A stretch of 64,000 nucleotides of DNA from Ktedonobacterales bacterium (GTDB lineage Bacteria; Chloroflexota; Ktedonobacteria; Ktedonobacterales; DATBGS01). Below are positions 1 to 8,012 of the stretch, one piece after another. Each line of letters begins with the position of its first letter. Position 1 is the stretch's first letter. Under the pieces are notes generated by a model, which saw only the letters and a list, made by a program, of their open reading frames with translations, searched no databases and had not been told where the DNA came from. The stretch spans positions 1-64,000 of the forward strand of contig DATBHW010000052.1 in NCBI GenBank assembly GCA_036557285.1, given 5' to 3'. A program made the translations under genes and the position numbers.

Positions 1-25
1 GCGTTCGCCCTCCGGGCCACGGCGC

Positions 26-115
26 CAGCAGGCCAACGCTGGCCGCCGGGACGGCGGCGCTACAGGTACACCGCCCCGCAGCCCCCTGCCGCCGGGACGG
101 CGGCGCTACCAGTGG
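26..115. repeat. GC-rich palindromic intergenic repeat, two partial units
   Basis: Two copies of the unit GCCGCCGGGACGGCGG followed by CGCTAC lie at about 42-63 and 88-109. They belong to the dispersed repeat family seen again near 7.46, 15.6, 16.9, 34.9, 43.2, 49.5 and 52.2 kb. The preceding bases (ggccaacgctg) match the conserved gttgag-type lead-in of other copies. No gene is evident in the first 257 bases apart from this repeat and the leader of the next gene. Confidence 0.8.
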
Positions 116-184
116 CCCCCGCTTTTTGGCAGAACCCCGAAAAACATCCCAACGAGACAAAAAACGCTAGACGTGGTACAATTT

Positions 185-209
185 CAATACTATCATTTGT
201 GTAGTATTG
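185..209. promoter_or_regulatory. Inverted repeat upstream of the thioredoxin-like gene
   Basis: CAATACTA (185-192) and TAGTATTG (202-209) form 8-bp arms around a 9-nt spacer. They sit just downstream of a -10-like TACAAT at about 176-181 and 49 bases before the ATG. The placement suggests an operator or a 5' UTR hairpin; the binding protein is unknown. Confidence 0.4.
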
Positions 210-257
210 AAGCCTTTCAACCGACAGGAGAGCTTCATAATCCCAAGGAGGATACCT

Positions 258-857
258 ATGGCAGTGACGCATGAGCGGTTCGAGCAGGGCTGGACCTACG
301 ACGAGTTCAAGGCCCGGATGACACGCAACCAGGAACGCTTCGCGGCAAATGAACGCGAACTTATCCTCGATCCGGCTGACGTAGCCGTTTTCAAGAGCCT
401 GCCGCGCTCGCTGAACGTCCTGGTCATCGCCGAAGACTGGTGTGGCGATGTCATCAACAATCTCCCTATTCTTGGCCGTCTCGCCGAGGAAAGCGGCAAG
501 CTCAACCTGCGCGTCTTCCTGCGCGACCAGAATGCCGATCTCATGGATCAATACCTCAAAGATGGTCAGTTTCGCTCCATCCCCGTCTTCGCTTTCTTTG
601 ACGAGCAGTTCCGCGAGCTTGGCCGGTTCATCGAACGGCCCGCAAGTGTCACCGAGCGGAACGCGCGTAAACGGCTGGAGATGTACGCTCAGTCCCCTGA
701 GTTTGGCGCTCCTGACGCCTCGATCAGCGAACTGCCCGAAGATGTCAGGGCAAGGCTGGCGGAAGCAACGGCTGCCTGGCGCGAGGAGATCAAGCCAGAA
801 AACAACCAGGACGTGGTGGGCAGCCTGCGCGAGATCGTCGAAGCGGTACACGCCTAA
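258..857 (+). CDS. Thioredoxin-like family protein, single-cysteine active site
   Basis: A 199-residue thioredoxin-fold protein of the Thioredoxin_9 type. The strand-helix junction LNVLVIAEDWCGD (about 52-64) is the classic thioredoxin active-site position, followed by a DLMDQYL segment and the cis-Pro region RSIPVFAFF (about 113-121). Only one Cys (C62) is present where thioredoxins have CxxC, so it may act on mixed disulfides or as a scaffold rather than as a classical dithiol reductase. The ATG at 258 is preferred over upstream in-frame starts because AAGGAGG lies 8 bases before it. The next gene, a SelW-like CxxC protein, starts 36 bases after the stop, so the two probably form a small redox operon. 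The physiological substrate cannot be read from the sequence. Confidence 0.8.
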   Translation: MAVTHERFEQGWTYDEFKARMTRNQERFAANERELILDPADVAVFKSLPRSLNVLVIAEDWCGDVINNLPILGRLAEESGKLNLRVFLRDQNADLMDQYLKDGQFRSIPVFAFFDEQFRELGRFIERPASVTERNARKRLEMYAQSPEFGAPDASISELPEDVRARLAEATAAWREEIKPENNQDVVGSLREIVEAVHA

Positions 858-893
858 CGCCGCGCCAGAGCGACTATCCAGGGAGAAGAAGAC

Positions 894-1190
894 ATGACAA
901 AGCGGCTGGTCAAAGTGACCATCACCTACTGCTCTGAATGCGGCTACGAGCCGCAGACGCTGGCGCTGGCCGACGCCCTCATGAGGACGTTTCGCCACGA
1001 ACTCGCGGAGATCGAACTGGTCCCCTGGTATGATGGGTCATTCGAGGTTGCCGTAGACGGTGAACTGGTCCATTCGATGTACCGCGATGACGGATTCCCC
1101 GACCCCAGCGTCATTATCGAAGCCGTCCGACGCCATCAGACAGCCCCTCAGCCAGCAGAAGCGCCAGCGGTCATCCGCCAGGAGGGATAG
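894..1190 (+). CDS. SelW/Rdx-family redox protein (CxxC form)
   Basis: A 98-residue protein starting MTKRLVKVTITYCSECGY, with C13-x-x-C16 directly after the first beta strand. This is the hallmark of the SelT/SelW/SelH (Rdx) thioredoxin-like family, here with Cys where animals have selenocysteine. The stretch LVPWYDGSFEVAVDGELVHS matches the second half of the fold. The C-terminal ~15 residues are a Pro/Ala-rich tail not typical of the family. The gene follows the thioredoxin-like gene on the same strand, and a NudC-type gene follows, so a role in thiol/redox homeostasis is inferred from family and context only. The start is preceded by GGGAGAAGAAG. Confidence 0.8.
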   Translation: MTKRLVKVTITYCSECGYEPQTLALADALMRTFRHELAEIELVPWYDGSFEVAVDGELVHSMYRDDGFPDPSVIIEAVRRHQTAPQPAEAPAVIRQEG

Positions 1191-1272
1191 CCGCCAGAGC
1201 AGATTGTCTCCAGGTAATCGCCGTATCAGCGCCTTTTCTTCACATGCAGACTGGGCACTGGAGGATGAACGC

Positions 1273-2106
1273 ATGGCTTCCACGTTTCAGCGTGCTTATC
1301 CGCCCGCCGCTCCTGAGAGCGGCCCGGCGTTCTGGCTCCCATTTCGAGAAAACGAGCTTCTTGTTCAGGAAAGCGAACAGGGAGTCGGTCTTCTGCATAC
1401 CGATGAGGCGGGCATTGCCAGCATGCAACCGCACAGCGCACTCTATGTGGGAACGCTAGATGGCATTGCTTGCATGGCCTGTGAAATGAGCGCCGAACAG
1501 CCTGTTCCCAGGGGATGGCGCGCACTGGGGCTGCGCACGCTTTTTGGTCAATTCGACGACGCGGCCTACAGCGCAGCGGGCTATGCCTCCCAGATTCTGC
1601 ACTGGCAACGCAGCAGCCGTTACTGCCCGGCCTGTGGAGCGCCGAACGGACCGCTCGCCATGAGTTGGGAGCGCCGCTGTACTCGATGCAGCCATATTGG
1701 CTATCCTCCAGTGATCCCAGCTGTTCTCGTCCTGGTCCATAACGGAGAGCATATCTTGCTGGCCCATCAGCCTGGCTGGGGCAAACGGTACAGCATTCTG
1801 GCCGGGTTTGTTGAACCGGGCGAAACCTTAGAGGGCTGTGTGCGCCGCGAGGTCGCCGAAGAGGTGGGGATCGAGATAGACGATGTGACCTACATCAACA
1901 GCCAGCCTTGGCCCTTCCCTACGCAGCTCATGGTCGGGTTTCAAGCGCGGTACGCCGCTGGCGAACTACACCCCGATCAGCAGGAACTCGATGACGCCGC
2001 CTGGTTTCATGTTGATGCGCTTCCCGCATTACCGCCGCCGCTCAGCCTGTCCCATCGCCTCATCATGGCATGGGCCAGGTCACTGCGGCCAGAACCAGCC
2101 ACGTAA
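1273..2106 (+). CDS. nudC: NAD(+) diphosphatase / NADH pyrophosphatase (NudC-type NUDIX hydrolase)
   Basis: A 277-residue protein with all NudC landmarks in order: an N-terminal domain, a zinc ribbon with C118, C121, C136 and C139, and a NUDIX box beginning GFVEPGETLEG (about 178-188) and continuing RREVAEEVGI. The NudC-diagnostic SQPWPFP motif follows at 210-216. Family enzymes split NAD(H) into NMN(H) and AMP and can remove NAD caps from RNA. The ATG at 1273 is chosen because GGAGG (1260-1264) sits 8 bases upstream. The open frame continues back to 1060, but those codons overlap the preceding gene and look unrelated. Length is close to the usual 260-280 residues. Confidence 0.92.
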   Translation: MASTFQRAYPPAAPESGPAFWLPFRENELLVQESEQGVGLLHTDEAGIASMQPHSALYVGTLDGIACMACEMSAEQPVPRGWRALGLRTLFGQFDDAAYSAAGYASQILHWQRSSRYCPACGAPNGPLAMSWERRCTRCSHIGYPPVIPAVLVLVHNGEHILLAHQPGWGKRYSILAGFVEPGETLEGCVRREVAEEVGIEIDDVTYINSQPWPFPTQLMVGFQARYAAGELHPDQQELDDAAWFHVDALPALPPPLSLSHRLIMAWARSLRPEPAT

Positions 2107-2223
2107 AAGATTGTCGCTGTATTGCTTTGGGGTGAGTCTGGCTCCCCGGCTGTGGTACAATATGAGCAGTAACTCTCCCCTGTACTCCTATTATATGTAT
2201 TACTTCTCCCCCTTGGAGGCCAC

Positions 2224-3135
2224 GTGGAACAAGTACAGCAGGCACTTCCCGCCTCAATTGATGATGTTCTCGCCGCGCTGTCCGCGCAGCGCTACATCGC
2301 AGACCGCAGTCTGGCGACAACGATTTACCTGGCGCTCAAGCGCCACAAGCCCCTGCTACTGGAAGGCGAGGCGGGCGTTGGCAAGACGGAGATCGCCAAG
2401 GTGCTTGCCAGTATGCTGGATACCCGGCTGATTCGCCTCCAATGCTACGAGGGGATTGATGTCAATACAGCCGTCTATGAATGGAACTACACGCGCCAGA
2501 TGCTGCACATTCGGCTGCTGGAGGCCAGCGGGGCCAACAACGATGCGGCCATGCAGGACATCTTTGGCCCGGAGTTTTTGATTCGCCGCCCATTGTTGGA
2601 AGCGATTGATCCCGGCAATAAGAAAGCGCCAGTGCTGCTCATTGATGAGCTTGATCGCAGCGATGAAGAGTTTGAGGCGTTCCTGCTGGAAATCCTCTCG
2701 GATTTCCAGGTGACGGTGCCAGAGATCGGCACGCTGACGGCCCCGGAGCCGCCCATCGTCGTCATCACCTCCAACCGCACGCGCGAGATTCACGATGCCC
2801 TGCGCCGCCGCTGCCTCTATTACTGGATTGATTATCCCACGCTGGAGAAAGAACTGGCGATTGTCCTGGCGAAAGCGCCCGAAGCCAGCGAAAAGCTGGC
2901 GCGGCAGGTCTGCATCTTTGTCAAAGAACTGCGCGCGATGGACCTCTTCAAGTCACCGGGCATCGCTGAAACGCTGGATTGGGTGAGTTCGCTGGTGACG
3001 CTGGAGATTCACGAATTGCAGGAAGGTCCGGTGCGCGATACGCTGGGCGCGCTGCTCAAGTACCAGGACGACATCGAGAAGGTTAACAGCGGCAACGCCC
3101 TGAGCAAGTTACTGCATAAAGTGATCGGCGCTTGA
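2224..3135 (+). CDS. MoxR-family AAA+ ATPase (CoxD-like)
   Basis: A 303-residue AAA+ ATPase. Walker A is GEAGVGKTE (about 48-56) and Walker B VLLIDE (137-142), with a sensor region ITSNRTREI. MoxR ATPases pair with VWA proteins to remodel or mature metalloenzymes. In CO dehydrogenase clusters the family member is CoxD. The start is GTG at 2224 with GGAGG 4-9 bases upstream. A CoxE-type VWA gene follows 44 bases later and then two XdhC/CoxI proteins, which supports a molybdo-flavoenzyme maturation role. No CoxMSL-type structural gene is in the window, so the client enzyme is not known. A TACAAT -10-like element lies near 2156. Confidence 0.88.
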   Translation: MEQVQQALPASIDDVLAALSAQRYIADRSLATTIYLALKRHKPLLLEGEAGVGKTEIAKVLASMLDTRLIRLQCYEGIDVNTAVYEWNYTRQMLHIRLLEASGANNDAAMQDIFGPEFLIRRPLLEAIDPGNKKAPVLLIDELDRSDEEFEAFLLEILSDFQVTVPEIGTLTAPEPPIVVITSNRTREIHDALRRRCLYYWIDYPTLEKELAIVLAKAPEASEKLARQVCIFVKELRAMDLFKSPGIAETLDWVSSLVTLEIHELQEGPVRDTLGALLKYQDDIEKVNSGNALSKLLHKVIGA

Positions 3136-3179
3136 AGATAAGGTATCCGTGACCACACAGCAACCGGATGGTATGAGCT

Positions 3180-4490
3180 ATGCTGCCAGAGAACAACGAC
3201 TTGCTCACCGCTCATGATCTGGAGCGCGGCCACCAGCTTCAGCGCAAGCTGGTGGAGTTCGGGCGGCTGCTCTGGGATATGGGCCTGGATGTTGGCCCGG
3301 GCCGCATGGTGGAAGCCTCGAAAACAATCAGCCTGATTGATGTTAAGAAGCGCGAGGACTTCTATCACGCGCTCAAATGCACGCTGCTCTCACGACACGA
3401 GCAGGAGCCGCTCTTTGACCAGGCGTTTTTTTACTTCTGGCAAATGAAGCACCGGCTGAGCAAGCTGGACGACAACGCCATCGTCAAGAGCGACGAAAAG
3501 CGCGGCAGCCCTATCCGTCTGCCGCCGCGCGAGCGCCAGGAACTGGAGGCGCAGGCCGCGCGCCTGACTCGCCAGTTGATGCAGCCCCAGCGCGATGCTG
3601 GCCGCGCGCGCCCATCGGATCAGGCCGATCAGAGCGACGATGACGACGATGACGAGGCCCAGGGAACCGCCTACAGCGCCATCGAGCAGCTGCGCGGCAA
3701 AGACTTCGAGTCCTATAGCTGGGAAGAGATGCAGGAGGCCAAGCGCCTGATGGCTGAGATGCACTGGCATCTCGGCGAGCGGCCCACGCGCCGCAAGGCT
3801 CCGTCGCGCAAAGGCGCCTACCCCGATCTGCGCCGCATCATTCGCCGCAATATGAAGTATGGCGGCGAGTTGATGGAACTGACCTGGCGCAAGATCAGAC
3901 GCAAGCCGCGCCCGCTGGTCATCATCTGCGACATCAGCGGCTCGATGAGCCTCTATTCGCGTCTGCTCTTGCATTTTATCCACACCATCTCCAGCGGCTT
4001 GCAGAACACCGAAGCCTTTGTCTTTGGCACGCGCCTGACGCGCATCACCCGCCAGCTTCGCAAGCGCGACGTAGATGACGCGGTACGTGACGTTTCCAAG
4101 AATGTGCAGGATTGGTCAGGCGGCACACGCATTGGCGAATGCCTGCGCGACTTTAACTATCGCTGGGCGCGGCGCGTCCTGGGGCATGGCGCGGTGGTGC
4201 TGATTATCAGCGACGGTTGGGATCGCGGCGAACCCGACGTGCTGCGGGCCGAGATGGACCGTTTGCAACACAGCAGCCACCGCCTGATCTGGCTGAACCC
4301 GCTGCTGGGCGCGGAGGATTATCGCCCGGTGACGATTGGCATGAAGACCGCGCTGCCCTTCATTGATAATTTTCTCTCGGCCCACAGCCTGGACAGCTTG
4401 CTGGAACTGGGCAAAGTGCTGGAGCAGATTGACGACAGTCGCCCCAGCCGCCGGGGGCAGGCGCGCTTGCAGCAGCTACCTGGAAGATAA
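3180..4490 (+). CDS. VWA domain-containing protein, CoxE-like
   Basis: A 436-residue partner of the upstream MoxR ATPase. A helical N-terminal half is followed by an acidic run (DDDDDDEA, about 153-160). The von Willebrand A domain carries an intact MIDAS signature D251-I-S-G-S255 (VIICDISGSM), and GGTRIGECL supplies the later MIDAS threonine region. CoxE proteins act with CoxD in assembling the active site of Mo-containing CO dehydrogenases, and this family (PF05762) is usually adjacent to it. The ATG at 3180 gives a clean family-like N-terminus; a competing start at 3173 is out of frame. The stop is 60 bases before the next gene. Confidence 0.87.
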   Translation: MLPENNDLLTAHDLERGHQLQRKLVEFGRLLWDMGLDVGPGRMVEASKTISLIDVKKREDFYHALKCTLLSRHEQEPLFDQAFFYFWQMKHRLSKLDDNAIVKSDEKRGSPIRLPPRERQELEAQAARLTRQLMQPQRDAGRARPSDQADQSDDDDDDEAQGTAYSAIEQLRGKDFESYSWEEMQEAKRLMAEMHWHLGERPTRRKAPSRKGAYPDLRRIIRRNMKYGGELMELTWRKIRRKPRPLVIICDISGSMSLYSRLLLHFIHTISSGLQNTEAFVFGTRLTRITRQLRKRDVDDAVRDVSKNVQDWSGGTRIGECLRDFNYRWARRVLGHGAVVLIISDGWDRGEPDVLRAEMDRLQHSSHRLIWLNPLLGAEDYRPVTIGMKTALPFIDNFLSAHSLDSLLELGKVLEQIDDSRPSRRGQARLQQLPGR

Positions 4491-4550
4491 GACCTTCAGT
4501 AACGTTTTCATGCTCTATGCAGACCAATCTGCAAGAGGAGGCACGATCCC

Positions 4551-4868
4551 ATGAAAGACATTTTGCCCGATGTAGAGAAGTGGCGCGCACAGGGCGCGCG
4601 CGTGGCCGTTGCAACCGTTACGGCGGTGGTTGGCTCCGCGCCACGCCAGGAAGGCGCGAAGCTGGCCGTCAGCGAGCGCGGCGAGATCAGCGGCTCCGTC
4701 AGCGGCGGCTGTGTTGAGCCAGCCGTTATTACCGCTGCCGAAGAGGTTATCAAGACCGGCACGCCGCAGATGCTCACCTTCGGCATTAGCGAAGAAGAAA
4801 ATCTGGAAAAGATCGGCCTCTCCTGCGGCGGCGAGATCAAAGTCTTCGTGGAGCGGCTGGATTGGTAG
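4551..4868 (+). CDS. XdhC/CoxI-family protein (XdhC_CoxI domain only)
   Basis: A 105-residue protein made of a single XdhC_CoxI domain. It contains the family signature GSAPRQEGAKLAV and the GSVSGGCVEPAV loop with its conserved Cys, and ends with LSCGGEIKVFVE. XdhC-type proteins bind molybdenum cofactor, promote its sulfuration and insert it into xanthine-dehydrogenase-like enzymes. Here the domain stands alone and the second domain is on the next gene, a split also seen in other bacteria. AGGAGG lies about 10 bases before the ATG. A parS site lies between this gene and the next. Confidence 0.88.
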   Translation: MKDILPDVEKWRAQGARVAVATVTAVVGSAPRQEGAKLAVSERGEISGSVSGGCVEPAVITAAEEVIKTGTPQMLTFGISEEENLEKIGLSCGGEIKVFVERLDW

Positions 4869-4872
4869 TTGA

Positions 4873-4890
4873 GTGTTTCACGTGAAACAC
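4873..4890. promoter_or_regulatory. parS centromere-like site (ParB binding)
   Basis: TGTTTCACGTGAAACA at 4874-4889 is an exact match to the bacterial chromosomal parS consensus. With the flanking bases it is an 18-bp perfect palindrome. It lies in the 42-base gap between two XdhC-type genes. In other bacteria ParB-CTP loads at such sites to organise the origin region. No parA or parB gene is in the window. I saw only this one full match. Confidence 0.88.
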
Positions 4891-4910
4891 CTGCCCGGAA
4901 AGGTCCGGCA

Positions 4911-5690
4911 ATGGCTGAAATCTACGAAACCCTCAAGGCCAGCCTGGCGAATGAGCGCCCGGTGGCGCTTGCCACGCTCGTTGGTGGCGCTGGACCGTTG
5001 GCCGCAAAGCTGCTGGTCTTTCAAGACGGCGCGACTCAGGGTACGCTGGGCAGCGCGCAGTTAAACGCGCGCGTGGCCGCAGACGCGCGCCCCATGATCT
5101 GGCAGGGCGCGGCCAAAACCATCAGCTACACCCCAGAAGCTGCTGATGAGCCGCAGGCCGGGGCGTTGGATGTCTTTATCGAAACCTTTCCGCCGCCGCA
5201 TAAGCTGGTCATCGTGGGCGCTGGGCATATCGCCATCCCGCTGACCACCTTTGGCAAAACGCTGGGCTATCGGGTGATCGTGATTGACGCGCGCGCCGCC
5301 TTTGCCACCCGCGAGCGTTTCCCCCACGCCGATGAGGTCATCTGCGAATGGCCGGATGAAGTGCTGGGAAAGCAGATACCCTTGCACGTGGCAACCGCCG
5401 CCGCTGTCCTGACACACGACCCTAAGTTCGATGAGCCGACGCTGCGCGTGCTGCTTAAGAGCGACGTAAGCTACATTGGCGCGATTGGCAGCCGCAAAAC
5501 CAGTGAGGAGCGCAGCGAGCGCCTGCGCCAGCAGGGCATCACCGACGAGCAGCTTGCGCGCATTCACGGCCCCATCGGCTTGAACATCGGCGCGGTCTCC
5601 CCTGAAGAGATGGCGCTGGCGATTATGGCCGAGATCGTGGCGGCGCGGCATGGCCGCGAACGCTCGGCAACCGCCTGGCAAACAAAATAA
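4911..5690 (+). CDS. XdhC family protein (XdhC C-terminal Rossmann domain)
   Basis: A 259-residue protein. Its N-terminal ~75 residues resemble a degenerate XdhC_CoxI half (MAEIYETLKASLANERPVAL). The XdhC C-terminal Rossmann domain begins LVIVGAGHIAIPL (about 99-111) and includes IGAIGSRKT and the GLNIGAVSPEEMALAI signature. It probably completes the split XdhC function of the preceding gene in molybdenum cofactor delivery. A TTG start at 4869 is possible in frame, but it would translate the parS palindrome. The ATG at 4911, preceded by GGAAAGG, is preferred. The gene ends the coxDEF-like operon. Confidence 0.87.
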   Translation: MAEIYETLKASLANERPVALATLVGGAGPLAAKLLVFQDGATQGTLGSAQLNARVAADARPMIWQGAAKTISYTPEAADEPQAGALDVFIETFPPPHKLVIVGAGHIAIPLTTFGKTLGYRVIVIDARAAFATRERFPHADEVICEWPDEVLGKQIPLHVATAAAVLTHDPKFDEPTLRVLLKSDVSYIGAIGSRKTSEERSERLRQQGITDEQLARIHGPIGLNIGAVSPEEMALAIMAEIVAARHGRERSATAWQTK

Positions 5691-5693
5691 ATC

Positions 5694-5757
5694 AGGGAGA
5701 GGGTTCATGCGGTATGGGGAGCGCATGCGCTCCCCATACCGCATGAACCCTCTCCCT
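5694..5757. repeat. 64-bp perfect palindrome without a loop
   Basis: The 32-base arms 5694-5725 and 5726-5757 are exact reverse complements, centred on GCGCATGCGC. The pairs 5694:5757 and inward all match; 5693:5758 does not. The palindrome sits between the xdhC stop (5690) and the Shine-Dalgarno region of the next gene (about 5762). It could be a bidirectional terminator or a cruciform site, but there is no U-tract. A perfect spacer-free palindrome this long is rare. Confidence 0.9.
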
Positions 5758-5775
5758 TGAAAGAAGGGACACATC

Positions 5776-7338
5776 ATGGCAACCGTTGAGCGCGAGCCGG
5801 TGCGCGCGCCTGAACTTTCCGGCGCGGCCTGGTTCAATACCGACCATCCCTTGACGCTGGCCGACCTCAAGGGCAAGCTGGTCCTGCTGGACTTCTGGAC
5901 CTACTGCTGCATCAACTGCATGCACATTCTGCCGGACCTCAAATACCTGGAAGAGAAATATGCCCATGAGCCGCTGGTGGTGATTGGCGTCCACTCGGCC
6001 AAGTTCGAGAACGAGAAGGATACCGACAACATCCGTAACGCCATCCTGCGCTATGGCATCAGCCATCCGGTGGTAGTTGATGTCAATCACCGCCTCTGGA
6101 ACGCCTACGCTGTGCGCGGCTGGCCGACAGTCGTTCTGGTGGACCCGGCGGGCTATCTGCTGGGTACTGTCTCTGGCGAGGGCCACCGCGAGCAGCTCGA
6201 TATGGTGATTGCCGCCGCGCTGGACGCCTATAAAGGGGCGGGGCTGCTCGATGACACGCCGCTGCCCGTCCACCTGGAAAGTGATGCCCTCGTTGATATG
6301 CCGCTCGCCTATCCTGGCAAGATCGTGGCCGACCAGACCGCCGTAGGCGCGGGCGCGCGCCTCTTCATCAGCGACAGCGGGCATCACCGCGTTGTCATCG
6401 CCACATCAGAGGGCACGCTGCTGGATACCATCGGGACCGGCGCGGCGGGCGCGGATGACGGCTCCTTTGAGGAGGCCAGCTTCAGCAATCCGCAGGGATT
6501 GGCGCTTGACGCCGAACACGACTGGCTCTATGTGGCCGATACGGACAATCACCTGCTGCGGCGGCTGGACCTCAAAGCCCGCACTGTCAAGACCGTCGCA
6601 GGCACAGGCGAGCAAGGCATCGGGCCGAACCTGAGTGCCCCCGCGCTTGAGCAACCGCTCAACTCGCCCTGGGATCTCTGCTTTGTGGATGGCCTGCTGT
6701 ATATCGCTATGGCCGGGTGTCATATGCTCTGGCTCTATGATCCGGCCAGCGAGGAACTGCGCCACGTCGCCGGAAGCGGGCGCGAAGCGCGCATTGATGG
6801 CCCGGCGCTGCGCTCGGCCTTTGCCCAGCCCAGCGGCCTGACGACCGATGGCCGCGCGCTCTACGTCGCCGACAGCGAGATCAGCAGCGTGCGCCGCGTG
6901 ACCCTGGGCGATGACGTGCAGGTCACAACCGTCGCGGGAGGCGATCTCTTCCAGTTTGGCGATGTGGACGGCCTGGGCGATCTGGCCCGCTTCCAGCATC
7001 CGCTGGGCGTGGCCTGGCACGATGGCGCGATCTACGTGGCCGACACCTATAACCACAAGATCAGGAAGGTGGACCCCGAAACGCGCCGGGCCACCAGCTT
7101 CCTGGGCGACGGCAAGCCTGGGGCCGATGACGGCGAGCAGCCGCGCTTCTACGAGCCAGGCGGCCTGAGCTTTGCGGGAGAGCGCCTCTTCATCGCCGAT
7201 ACCAACAATCACGCGATCCGCGTCGTTGATCTGGCGAGCAAAACGGTTTCCACGCTGACCATCGGCGAACTCTGCCCGCCGGGCTTCTGCCTGCCAGAGC
7301 CAGGGTTCGCGGGCAACAAAGCAGTCGAAGAAGAATAG
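5776..7338 (+). CDS. NHLRC2-like protein: thioredoxin domain plus NHL beta-propeller
   Basis: A 520-residue cytosolic protein with no signal peptide. Residues ~15-150 are a TlpA/thioredoxin-like domain with WTYCCINC (C44, C45, C48), the motif typical of NHLRC2, then GWPTVVLVDP as the cis-Pro strand. From ~170 to 500 there are repeated NHL blades with recurring phrases such as LYVADTDNHLLRRL, IYVADTYNHKIRKV and LFIADTNNHAIRVV. The architecture matches bacterial homologues of human NHLRC2, whose biochemical role is poorly defined. The start ATG is preceded by GAAAGAAGGG. The 64-bp palindrome lies immediately upstream and may affect expression. Confidence 0.9.
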   Translation: MATVEREPVRAPELSGAAWFNTDHPLTLADLKGKLVLLDFWTYCCINCMHILPDLKYLEEKYAHEPLVVIGVHSAKFENEKDTDNIRNAILRYGISHPVVVDVNHRLWNAYAVRGWPTVVLVDPAGYLLGTVSGEGHREQLDMVIAAALDAYKGAGLLDDTPLPVHLESDALVDMPLAYPGKIVADQTAVGAGARLFISDSGHHRVVIATSEGTLLDTIGTGAAGADDGSFEEASFSNPQGLALDAEHDWLYVADTDNHLLRRLDLKARTVKTVAGTGEQGIGPNLSAPALEQPLNSPWDLCFVDGLLYIAMAGCHMLWLYDPASEELRHVAGSGREARIDGPALRSAFAQPSGLTTDGRALYVADSEISSVRRVTLGDDVQVTTVAGGDLFQFGDVDGLGDLARFQHPLGVAWHDGAIYVADTYNHKIRKVDPETRRATSFLGDGKPGADDGEQPRFYEPGGLSFAGERLFIADTNNHAIRVVDLASKTVSTLTIGELCPPGFCLPEPGFAGNKAVEEE

Positions 7339-7374
7339 CAGCCCACCAGCAGCGCCGCCTGGCAGACGGCCAGA

Positions 7375-7482
7375 CGATTCGCCGCCAGGGACGGTGGCGG
7401 TACACGCGAAAGCTGCCTGCGTGTACCGCCAGCCTCCGTGCTGGCGCAGCGTTGAGCCGCCGGGACGGCGGCGCTACAAGTG
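7375..7482. repeat. GC-rich palindromic intergenic repeat
   Basis: The copy carries the lead-in ctggcgcagcgttga followed by the core GCCGCCGGGACGGCGG and CGCTACAAGTGGG (core 7456-7482). Degraded, inverted related segments lie upstream (ccgccagggacggtggcggtac). The phrase tgctggcgcagcgttgagccgcc recurs almost unchanged at about 49.55 kb. The repeat fills the gap between the convergent NHLRC2-like and DUF3307 genes. Confidence 0.8.
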
Positions 7483-7488
7483 GGCTAG

Positions 7489-7854
7489 CTACTTGCCAAT
7501 GATCAGGCCAGGGAGCGCGGCGTGCAGGCCAAAGATGGAGTCGGGGAAAGCAAATTGCAGCGCCAGCAGCGCAAAGATAACCATGAAGTGCAGCGCCTGG
7601 TCTACCCAGATGGGCTTGATGATGTTATAGCGCGTTTTCAGGGGGTCTATGATACAGTGCGTGAGAAAGATGATAGCAATGGCGGCAGGCGTCGCCCTGG
7701 CAAATAAGACAAAGACGGCGGTATACGTTGCCGCGTGGTAGGCATTGATCTCCCAGCTTTTGCCTTTGTTGGCCGACATCCACCCCGACTGAAAGGCAAA
7801 GTCGCCCACAAAATGGCAGGCCAGCCAGACCAGCACCGCAGCCAGAACATCCAT
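7489..7854 (-). CDS. DUF3307 family integral membrane protein
   Basis: A 121-residue protein with about three or four membrane segments. Near the N-terminus it carries HFVGDFAFQS (H14, D18, F19, Q22), the characteristic DUF3307 motif, and later AYHAATYT and THCIIDPLK with paired His/Asp. Function is unknown for the family. GGGGGAG lies 8 bases upstream of the ATG, supporting the start. It is a single-gene unit convergent with the NHLRC2-like gene and faces a repeat element at its 3' end. Confidence 0.8.
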   Translation of the reverse strand: MDVLAAVLVWLACHFVGDFAFQSGWMSANKGKSWEINAYHAATYTAVFVLFARATPAAIAIIFLTHCIIDPLKTRYNIIKPIWVDQALHFMVIFALLALQFAFPDSIFGLHAALPGLIIGK

Positions 7855-8012
7855 GACAACACTCCCCCTTCTAAAAGCGCCCCCTGCTCAAGAGGAAACG
7901 CTCAGTATGGAGCCATTCCTGGTCCTCCTCACTGGGGAGTATAGTCTGCAATGGACCCAAGATACTGTCGGCCACTTCACGCCGAGAGGGTGAAGTGATT
8001 CACAGCCGTCAG

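Noticed and set aside
4869-4910. TTG start for the second XdhC-type gene
   Set aside because: It would translate the parS palindrome and lacks a ribosome-binding site; ATG 4911 gives a normal start.
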